From assembly GCA_937138475.1 (NCBI GenBank), contig CAKZPD010000030.1, forward strand, positions 1 through 64,000: DNA of 64,000 nt, given 5' to 3'. This stretch comes from an uncultured Sulfitobacter sp. GTDB lineage: Bacteria > Pseudomonadota > Alphaproteobacteria > Rhodobacterales > Rhodobacteraceae. Shown one piece after another: positions 17,032-23,337 of this stretch. The notes under the pieces were generated by a model. The model saw only the letters and a program-made list of their open reading frames with translations. It made no database searches and had not been told where the DNA came from. Numbering within the stretch: the stretch's first letter is position 1; every line of letters starts with the position of its first letter. The translations under genes and the position numbers were made by a program.

Positions 17032-17919
17032 TTGAGCCGGGATTTATACTCAGAACATTTTAACTTTTCCGAGCGCCCTTTTACGTTGCTGCCCGATCCG
17101 GAGTTTTTGTTCTGGTCCAAAGCGCACAGCCGTGCCTTTTCGGTGCTTGAGTATGGCCTGACCACACGTGCCCCTTTAACGGTTGTCACCGGAGAGGTTG
17201 GAACCGGTAAAACAACTTTGGTGCAGGCGCTTTTAAGTCATATCGAAGATGGCGTAACGGTGGGGCTTATATCGAATGCGCAAGGGGGGCGCGGGGATTT
17301 GCTGCGCTGGGTGCTGAACGCGCTGGATATCCCCTGTGATCCGGCGGCGGATTACGTCGCCTTGTTCCAGCAATTACAGGATTTCGTCGTGGCGGAATAC
17401 GCCGCCGGGCGCTTTGTCCTGTTGATCATCGATGAGGCGCAGAACCTGACCCGGGAATCGCTGGAAGAGCTGCGTATGTTGACGAACATCAACGCCAACA
17501 AGGACGAGCTGTTGCAATTGATCTTGCTGGGGCAGCCGGAATTGCGCGACATGATTGTTAGGCCGGAACTGCGCCAGTTCGCGCAGCGTGTGACCGCGAC
17601 CTATCATCTGGAACCGATGGACCTGGCCACAGCGCGGAACTATATCCGGCACCGGCTTGAGCATGTGGGCGGCACCGGCAAGGAAATAAGCGCCAAGGCG
17701 GTGACGCTGATCCACGAAACGGCGCAGGGCATCCCGCGCATGATTAACAAAATATGTGACTTGGCATTGGTCTATACCGCCAGCGCCGGTCATCAAACCG
17801 TCAGTGTCGCGACGATAAAAGAGCTGATTGACGATGGGGTTATTTTACCCACCCGCGCTGAGCCACTGTATTTAACGAATAGGGCGGATCTGCCCAAAGA
17901 GGTTGCGAATGAACTTTAG
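17032..17919 (+). CDS. PEP-CTERM/EPS-system ATPase (ExeA/GspA-like AAA protein)
   Basis: 295 residues. The only start after the in-frame stop at 17014 that leaves the family N-terminus (LYSEHFNFSERPFTL) intact is the TTG at 17032. Walker A GEVGTGKTT at residues 54-62, Walker B FVLLIIDEAQNL near 127-138, then sensor motifs LILLGQPEL and GIPRMINKICDLAL. This is the ExeA-like ATPase always found next to the chain-length and kinase genes of exosortase-linked EPS loci. It probably powers or senses assembly of the export machine at the inner membrane. A six-codon ATG frame (17018-17035) overlaps its start. The next gene overlaps its end by 11 bp. Confidence 0.88.
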   Translation: MSRDLYSEHFNFSERPFTLLPDPEFLFWSKAHSRAFSVLEYGLTTRAPLTVVTGEVGTGKTTLVQALLSHIEDGVTVGLISNAQGGRGDLLRWVLNALDIPCDPAADYVALFQQLQDFVVAEYAAGRFVLLIIDEAQNLTRESLEELRMLTNINANKDELLQLILLGQPELRDMIVRPELRQFAQRVTATYHLEPMDLATARNYIRHRLEHVGGTGKEISAKAVTLIHETAQGIPRMINKICDLALVYTASAGHQTVSVATIKELIDDGVILPTRAEPLYLTNRADLPKEVANEL

Positions 17920-19450
17920 TCTCAAGTTTTACTGGTCCTTGGTTTTGCGCCGTCTTCCCGCCATGACGGCAATTATATTGGCCTGTTCTGTGATCGGGGT
18001 GATCGCGGCGCTTAAATTGCCACCAACCTATTCGACAGCTGCGCGGTTGCTGGTGGAATCCCCGCAGATCCCCGACAATATGGTGGCCTCGACCATTCAG
18101 ACCGACGCGTCAGAACAACTTCAGGTGATCGAACAGCAATTGATGACGCGGGCCAATCTGATTGATATCGCCAACAAGTTCCATGTCTTTGAGGATTTGC
18201 GCAGCCTGTCACCGGACCGGGTGGTCAAAGCCATGCGCGAACGCACCCGGATCTATCGTTCAAGCGGGCGCGGGCAGGCCACGCTGATGACGCTGTCGTT
18301 TGAGGCCGACAGCGGCCAGGTCGCCGCCAATGTGGTGAATGAATATGTGACCTTGATCCTTGAGGCGAACAGCGAATTTCGCATGACCCGCGCCGAAAAC
18401 ACCCTGGCATTCTTTGAGCAAGAAGTAGAGCGCCTGGGCGATGATCTGGATTTGCAAAGCGGCAAGATCATTCAGTTCAAGAACGCCAATGCCACCGCGT
18501 TGCCCGATGATTTGGCCTATCGTCAGGGCCGGCAGGCTTTGCTGCAAGAGCGCCTGGCCCGGCTTGAGCGCGAGCGCGCCGCGACCCAAAGCCAGCGCAA
18601 TGAAATCATAACCGTGTTCGAGGCCACAGGCCGGGTCGACGCCGAGGCCCAGGGCCGCCCGCCGACCCTGCAAGAGCAACAGCTTGACGCCCTTCAGGCC
18701 GAGCTTCAGGAAAAGCTGGCGGTGCTGTCTGACAGCAACCCGCGGGTGGTGTTGCTGCGCAATCGGATCGCCCAGCTCGAGGCATCGGTGCAGGCCAGCG
18801 CCCCCGCCGCAGTCGAGGGAACGGTGGTCCGCCCCGCGTCGCTTTTGGATGTAACCCTGGCCGAGCTGGATCAGCGGCTTCAGACCACCGGCCTTGAGAT
18901 CGCAGAGGTCAGCGCCGAGCTGTCCGAGCTCGAGGCCTCGATCGCCGCAACCTCAAGCAATGGCATCGCGCTCAGCTCGCTTGAGCGCGATTATGACAAC
19001 ATCCAGGCGCGGTATAATGTGGCGGTGAATAATCTTAATCAGGCCCGGATGAGCGAACGCATCGAAGTATCGTCACAGGGCCAACGCATCAGCATCATCG
19101 AAGGCGCCACCGTCCCACAAGAGCCATCAGGCCCCAATCGTCCCAAGATCGCTGCCGCCGGGATCGGCGGGGGGCTGGCGTTGGCGGCCGGCTTGTTCAT
19201 GCTGCTTGAGATGCTGAACCGCACCATCCGGCGCCCGGCTGAATTGCAGGCCCGGTTTGGCATCACCCCGATTGCCACCATCCCTTATATGGAATCGGGC
19301 CGAGAACGGTTCCGCCGCCGCGCCGTGCTGGTCGGGGCCTTTTTGCTGGTTCTCATCGGGGTGCCGGGGATACTTTATTACATTGATACCAATTATATGC
19401 CGCTTGAGATCCTTGCCAACAAGGTTTTTGACCGGCTGGGCCTCTCATAG
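17909..19450 (+). CDS. Polysaccharide chain-length determinant (Wzz/PCP family)
   Basis: 513 residues from the ATG at 17909 (a TTG lies two codons upstream). Two flanking membrane helices (about 14-35, and a pair near 410-430 and 470-490) enclose a long periplasmic coiled-coil (for example LQERLARLERERAATQSQRN and LEIAEVSAELSELEASIA). This is the polysaccharide co-polymerase layout of Wzz/GumC/ExoP proteins, and it lacks the fused kinase domain, which is encoded next door at 19477. It sets polymer length and contacts the export channel protein. It is part of the ATPase - chain length - kinase operon. Confidence 0.9.
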   Translation: MNFSLKFYWSLVLRRLPAMTAIILACSVIGVIAALKLPPTYSTAARLLVESPQIPDNMVASTIQTDASEQLQVIEQQLMTRANLIDIANKFHVFEDLRSLSPDRVVKAMRERTRIYRSSGRGQATLMTLSFEADSGQVAANVVNEYVTLILEANSEFRMTRAENTLAFFEQEVERLGDDLDLQSGKIIQFKNANATALPDDLAYRQGRQALLQERLARLERERAATQSQRNEIITVFEATGRVDAEAQGRPPTLQEQQLDALQAELQEKLAVLSDSNPRVVLLRNRIAQLEASVQASAPAAVEGTVVRPASLLDVTLAELDQRLQTTGLEIAEVSAELSELEASIAATSSNGIALSSLERDYDNIQARYNVAVNNLNQARMSERIEVSSQGQRISIIEGATVPQEPSGPNRPKIAAAGIGGGLALAAGLFMLLEMLNRTIRRPAELQARFGITPIATIPYMESGRERFRRRAVLVGAFLLVLIGVPGILYYIDTNYMPLEILANKVFDRLGLS

Positions 19451-19476
19451 CCCGTCCAGGAATACAGGAACGCAGA

Positions 19477-20298
19477 ATGGAAAAATTACAAGCAGCCCTG
19501 GCCAAAGCCCGCAGCGACCGCAGCGCCCCGCGTGGGGCCGGCGGCGGGCTCAAGGTCCGCGTCCCGCGGCCGGTGCGCCCCGGTCCGACCGGGCAAGATG
19601 CCTTGTGGCAAGGGTTGCCTGCCATGCGCCTGTCGGATCGCGCTTTGGCCAAGCACCGCATCGTCACGCGCGAGGCCTCGGACGATTCGACCCCCTTTGA
19701 TATCATGCGCACCAAGATCTTGCTTCAGATGCAGCAAAACGGCTGGAGCCGCCTGGCCGTCACCTCGCCCATGCCGCAAAGCGGCAAAACCACGACGGCC
19801 TGCAATCTTGCCTTGGGCCTGGGGCGTCAAAATGGCCTGCGGGCAATGTTGTTCGATTTTGATCTGAACGATCCCTCTGTCCATGCGTTCTTTGAGCAGA
19901 CCCCCGACCATACCATCGGCGAGGTCTTGTCCCAAGACGTGGATTTCGCCGATCAGGCGCTGCGCATCGGTGATAATGTGGCGGTCTCGATGTCGAACCG
20001 GGTCGAGGACGATCCAACCCGGATCTTGCTCTCTGAGAAAACCGAGGACGTGCTCGACAGCATCCAGGATCGCTACAAGCCCGACATCATGATCTTTGAC
20101 CTGCCGTCAGTTCTTGTCGGGGACAACACGCGGGCTTTTCTCAAGAACGTCGATTGCGCCCTGATCATCGCGCGGGCCAATACCACCCGCTACGCGCAGT
20201 TCGACACCTGCGAGCGGGAAATCGCCGAACACACCAACGTCCTTGGCGTGGTCTTGAACGCCTTCCGGCACGGGGCGGCGCAAAACGACTTTGAATAG
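19477..20298 (+). CDS. CpsD/CapB-like P-loop ATPase (BY-kinase-type, EPS regulation)
   Basis: 273 residues. Walker A PMPQSGKTTTACNLALG (Lys104), Walker A' AMLFDFDLNDPS and a Walker B-like IMIFDLPSVL identify the bacterial tyrosine kinase/ParA-like fold of CpsD, CapB and the Wzc kinase domain, which works with the preceding Wzz-type protein to control polymerisation. The C-terminus ends VVLNAFRHGAAQNDFE and lacks the tyrosine cluster that BY-kinases autophosphorylate, so signalling may differ or be lost. The first ~70 residues are basic and Gly/Pro-rich. Last gene of the operon; the 282 bp behind it contain the promoter of the VPLPA-CTERM gene. Confidence 0.88.
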   Translation: MEKLQAALAKARSDRSAPRGAGGGLKVRVPRPVRPGPTGQDALWQGLPAMRLSDRALAKHRIVTREASDDSTPFDIMRTKILLQMQQNGWSRLAVTSPMPQSGKTTTACNLALGLGRQNGLRAMLFDFDLNDPSVHAFFEQTPDHTIGEVLSQDVDFADQALRIGDNVAVSMSNRVEDDPTRILLSEKTEDVLDSIQDRYKPDIMIFDLPSVLVGDNTRAFLKNVDCALIIARANTTRYAQFDTCEREIAEHTNVLGVVLNAFRHGAAQNDFE

Positions 20299-20376
20299 CA
20301 CGCGCCCGTGCCCCGCGTGATTCTGTGTCTCAGGGGGCGCGCCACACCGAAAACGCCCCCATCCCCACCCAGCAAG

Positions 20377-20388
20377 TATCTTTAGTTT
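20377..20388. promoter_or_regulatory. TATCYWWRGATA-like site, VPLPA gene distal copy
   Basis: TATCTTTAGTTT, about 190 bp upstream of the VPLPA-CTERM gene. It matches the 23025 site (TATCTTTAGATT) in 11 of 12 bases. It lies within 20299-20580, a gene-free stretch that turns A/T-rich toward the VPLPA start. Confidence 0.4.
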
Positions 20389-20494
20389 GCGAATTTGCGC
20401 CTCGCTGTCACCCCGGCAAGGCCATAAATTTTTCGTAATTTCATAATGTTGCCACCTCTTCACGGCATCATCACAAAAAATTCCCCTAAACTAC

Positions 20495-20506
20495 TATCTA
20501 AAGTTT
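20495..20506. promoter_or_regulatory. TATCYWWRGATA-like site, VPLPA gene proximal copy
   Basis: TATCTAAAGTTT within CTACTATCTAAAGTTTTACA, 75 bp upstream of the VPLPA-CTERM start. The flanks align with CTACTATCTTTAGATTGACA at 23021, so similarity extends beyond the palindrome. Confidence 0.5.
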
Positions 20507-20580
20507 TACAAATCCAAAAAAATAGATATTATGATGTCATAAGTTACAAGTGACTGTTTTGATCACGTAAGGAAATTGAC

Positions 20581-21255
20581 ATGAAAAAGACATTAATGAT
20601 TGCAGGCGCCTCGATTATCGCACTCAGCACAGCGGTCAGCGCATCAACCTTTACCATCGGCGGCGGCGCAATTGGCGCCATTCCCGGCGGTGCAACCAAC
20701 GAAGTTCTGACAAACGTCTTCGGGATCGGATCGGTGGTCGGGTTCTTCGGCGCAACCGTCAGCCTCGACAGCGCCAGCGACGTCTACGTTGACTTCATCG
20801 GCTATGAGGCCGCCTTTGACAACTCGTTCACAATGAACGCGCCGGTTGCCCAGACCGTGACCTATTCCACCGGGGTGCCCAACACGGCCTATGCCGGACC
20901 CGGCGGCACGCCGCCACTGGCCAGCCACACCTTCACCAGCGTTGGTTCAGGGGCGCTTGATTTCAGCTTTGCCTCGGCTCAGGCTGGCTCGGTGGCCAAT
21001 GGATCCAATCCGCTGAACCTTGCAGGCGGACCGGTGAACTTCTTTGCCGCCTTCGGTGGCTCCACCGATACGGTCTATCTGTTCTTTGATGACACCGGCG
21101 CCGGTGACGATGACAACCATGATGATTTCGTGGTCCGTCTCAGCACCAATAAAAACCCCGGCACCCCGAACCATGTTCCCCTTCCCGCCGCAGGCTTCCT
21201 GCTGATCGGCGCCCTGGGTGGCCTGGGTCTTGCGAAGCGCCGCAAGAAAGCCTGA
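20581..21255 (+). CDS. VPLPA-CTERM surface protein (XrtD substrate)
   Basis: 224 residues with a TAAGGA ribosome site. A signal peptide ends near VSAS at about residue 22. The body is Gly/Ala/Ser/Thr-rich beta sequence with no recognised enzyme motif. The C-terminus is a textbook exosortase signal: VPLPAAGFLLIG from residue 199, a hydrophobic helix with GGLGLA, and a basic KRRKKA tail. XrtD (40819-42420) should cut at the VPLPA box and hand the protein to the outer surface, possibly attached to EPS. The gene follows the EPS operon but has its own A/T-rich upstream region with two palindromic sites and its own terminator, so it is probably expressed separately. Confidence 0.88.
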   Translation: MKKTLMIAGASIIALSTAVSASTFTIGGGAIGAIPGGATNEVLTNVFGIGSVVGFFGATVSLDSASDVYVDFIGYEAAFDNSFTMNAPVAQTVTYSTGVPNTAYAGPGGTPPLASHTFTSVGSGALDFSFASAQAGSVANGSNPLNLAGGPVNFFAAFGGSTDTVYLFFDDTGAGDDDNHDDFVVRLSTNKNPGTPNHVPLPAAGFLLIGALGGLGLAKRRKKA

Positions 21256-21343
21256 TTTCTACTGAGTACACTGTATTGGTACGCGTTTGTTTTTAAGTAT
21301 GTATTGTAAGTAGAGCCGTTTAACGAGTGAGTGAGTGAGTAAG

Positions 21344-21373
21344 AACAGGGGCCCCTCGGGGCCCCTGTTTCTT
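21344..21373 (+). terminator. Strong Rho-independent terminator after the VPLPA-CTERM gene
   Basis: A perfect 12-bp stem, AACAGGGGCCCC pairing with GGGGCCCCTGTT around a 2-nt centre, then TTTCTTTG. It lies about 90 bp past the stop codon. Four GAGT tandem repeats (21325-21340) lie just before it. The minus-strand manC gene ends beyond it. Confidence 0.85.
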
Positions 21374-21384
21374 TGTCCGTCCGG

Positions 21385-21417
21385 CTTCTTTTGTTCTTAA
21401 ATATCCCCGCCGGAGGC
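21385..21417. repeat. Dispersed intergenic repeat, copy 2
   Basis: Reverse-complement relative to copy 1 at 126-158: CTTCTTTTGTTCTTAAATAT followed by CCCCGCCGGAGGC. It matches copy 3 at 52899-52931 almost base for base. Here it lies between the VPLPA-CTERM terminator and the end of manC. Confidence 0.7.
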
Positions 21418-21448
21418 ATCCGCCCTTTGCCCCCGGCGCAGCGCTTGG

Positions 21449-22879
21449 TTATGACCGCGCATAGACATCCTCATAGCGGATAATATCATCCTCGCCCAAA
21501 TAGGCGCCCGTCTGCACTTCGATCAGCACCATCGGCACCTTTCCAGGGTTCTCCATGCGATGAACCGCCCCCAGGGGGATGTAAACGGATTGGTTCTCGC
21601 TAACCAATTGCACGTTGTCGTCGATGGTCACCTTTGCGGTGCCCTCCACCACAATCCAGTGTTCGGCGCGGTGATGGTGGCTTTGCAGGCTCAGCGCTGC
21701 ACCGGGGTGCACGACAATCCGCTTGACCTGAAAACGATCGCCGATGGCCAGGCTTTCGAACCACCCCCAGGGGCGGTGATCGCGGGGGAATGTTTCGGCC
21801 TGCACCGCGCCCTTGGCCTTCAGGGCGCTTACCGCCTGCTTGACCTCCTGGGCGCGGGATTTGTCGGCGACCAGAACCGCATCGGGCATGGCAATGGCAA
21901 TGATGTTCTCAAGACCGATCCCAACAATCGCCTGGCCCTCGGCCTCGCTGCGCAGCAAGCTGTCGGCACAGTCAATCGCCGTGGCCGGGCCGGTCAGGGC
22001 CACGCCGTTTTCGTCCGGATTGCTGGCCCGCCAAACCGCGTCCCATCCGCCCAAATCCGACCATTCGCCCATGAACGGCACCACAGACAAATTGCCCGCG
22101 CGCTCCATCACGGCATAGTCGATGGAAATATCCGGGGCATCGGCCCAGGCCTCGGGGTCCAGGCGCAAAAACCCCAGATCGGGGCGCGCCTTGTCGATCG
22201 CGGCCGTGACCGGCGCAACCACATCGGCGGCATGTTCGGTAAAGGCGGCGATGATCGACCGGACGCTGAACAGAAAAATGCCGGCATTCCACAAGAACTT
22301 TCCTTGTTCCAGCATCGCGGCGGCGCGCTCGGCGTCTGGCTTTTCAATAAATTGCCGCAGCGCCATCGCCTGACCTGCGCAGGCCGGGCCGTCCAGCTCA
22401 AGATAGCCATAGCCGGTTTCGGGCCGATCAGGGGCAATGCCAAAGGTGACCAATTGCCCGGCGTGCGCCGCCTGCATGGCGGTATCGACCGCCGATAAAA
22501 ACGCCGCCCCATCGGGGATCACATGATCCGAAGGCGCCACCAGCATCAAGGCATCGGGGTCTTGGGTCTGCAAATGCAGCGCAGCGGCCAGAATGGCGGG
22601 GGCGGTGTTGCGGCCCTGGGGTTCAATCAGGATAGCGGCGGGGTCGATGCCCTCGGCGGCCAGCTGCTCGGTCACGATAAAGCGAAAGTCGGAATTGGTC
22701 AGAATCACCGGCGCGGCGAATCGATCTCCGGTCAGGCGCCGGGCCGAGGCTTGAAACAGGCTTTGGTCCCCCAGCAGGCTCGAGAACTGCTTGGGATAGC
22801 TTTTCCGCGACAGGGGCCACAGCCGAGACCCGGACCCACCGGCCAGAAGCACCGGACAAACAAGCGATTTTTGCGGCAT
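21449..22879 (-). CDS. manC: Mannose-1-phosphate guanylyltransferase / mannose-6-phosphate isomerase (bifunctional)
   Basis: 476 residues from the ATG at 22879, with GGAG about 10 bases upstream; an earlier ATG at 22900 has no ribosome site. The N-terminal nucleotidyltransferase carries LLAGGSGSRLWPLSRKSYPK and the pyrophosphorylase motif FIEKPDAERA. The C-terminal cupin is the type II phosphomannose isomerase domain with HPGAALSLQSHHHRAEHW holding the metal-binding histidines. It makes GDP-mannose from mannose-6-phosphate via mannose-1-phosphate, so mannose or a derivative is probably in the EPS. No phosphomannomutase is seen in the window. It is divergent from the adhesin gene across a 458-bp regulatory region. 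Confidence 0.93.
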   Translation of the reverse strand: MPQKSLVCPVLLAGGSGSRLWPLSRKSYPKQFSSLLGDQSLFQASARRLTGDRFAAPVILTNSDFRFIVTEQLAAEGIDPAAILIEPQGRNTAPAILAAALHLQTQDPDALMLVAPSDHVIPDGAAFLSAVDTAMQAAHAGQLVTFGIAPDRPETGYGYLELDGPACAGQAMALRQFIEKPDAERAAAMLEQGKFLWNAGIFLFSVRSIIAAFTEHAADVVAPVTAAIDKARPDLGFLRLDPEAWADAPDISIDYAVMERAGNLSVVPFMGEWSDLGGWDAVWRASNPDENGVALTGPATAIDCADSLLRSEAEGQAIVGIGLENIIAIAMPDAVLVADKSRAQEVKQAVSALKAKGAVQAETFPRDHRPWGWFESLAIGDRFQVKRIVVHPGAALSLQSHHHRAEHWIVVEGTAKVTIDDNVQLVSENQSVYIPLGAVHRMENPGKVPMVLIEVQTGAYLGEDDIIRYEDVYARS

Positions 22880-23024
22880 ATATGACGACTCCAAATACAT
22901 TTAACTCAATTGTGGCGGGCGACCTTTTGCATCGCCCTATCCTAGCTGGTCCTGGTCTGAAAAACAGGAATAAGTTCCAACAGGTTGAAATTCAACGATC
23001 TTCGATTTGACGATAAAATTCTAC

Positions 23025-23036
23025 TATCTTTAGATT
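23025..23036. promoter_or_regulatory. TATCYWWRGATA-like site between manC and the adhesin
   Basis: TATCTTTAGATT within CTACTATCTTTAGATTGACA. It shares flanking bases with the VPLPA promoter site at 20491-20510 and ends like the 55706 site (AGATTACACAA). It is about 145 bp upstream of manC and 310 bp upstream of the adhesin. Confidence 0.5.
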
Positions 23037-23227
23037 GACACAATGTTTAATTAGATATATCAAATAACGTATAAGATAATTTAAAAGTTGAAAAGTGTTA
23101 ACGAATTTGAACTAGGGTTGAAACAACGTGATCGTAACGAGTGGTTCAGGGAAGGGGCATATTGCGCTCTGGGTCTGAACATGGGTGAGAAAGCCGGAAT
23201 AGTTAAAGTTATTTGAAATACGGCCCT

Positions 23228-23268
23228 GAAAGGGCGCTGGCATTACCGGCAGCGCTCTTTCACTTTTT
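23228..23268 (+). terminator. Terminator-like stem-loop in the adhesin leader
   Basis: GAAAGGGCGCTG pairs with CAGCGCTCTTTC with one G-T wobble, around a 10-nt loop, followed by ACTTTTTC. It lies about 75 bp upstream of the adhesin start and far from the end of any plus-strand gene. It could be an attenuator, a structured leader or the terminator of a small RNA made from the A/T-rich promoter region. Confidence 0.55.
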
Positions 23269-23337
23269 CACCCCTGATCGGTTCTGACGCGTGTTTTCAA
23301 GACCTTGGTGCATTTAGGTCTGCGAAAGGAAATTTGC

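Larger units (their letters stand above)
22880..23337. promoter_or_regulatory. Divergent A/T-rich region between manC and the adhesin gene
   Basis: 458 bp without a gene. The stretch 22970-23130 is very A/T-rich. It contains the TATCTTTAGATT site at 23025 and, nearer the adhesin, a stem-loop at 23228-23261. The adhesin start at 23338 has an AAAGGA ribosome site. No clean -35/-10 pair could be fixed by eye. Confidence 0.6.

Noticed and set aside
21325..21340. Four tandem GAGT units before the VPLPA terminator
   Set aside because: Non-coding and short; a phase-variation role needs a gene or promoter in reach, and none is evident.
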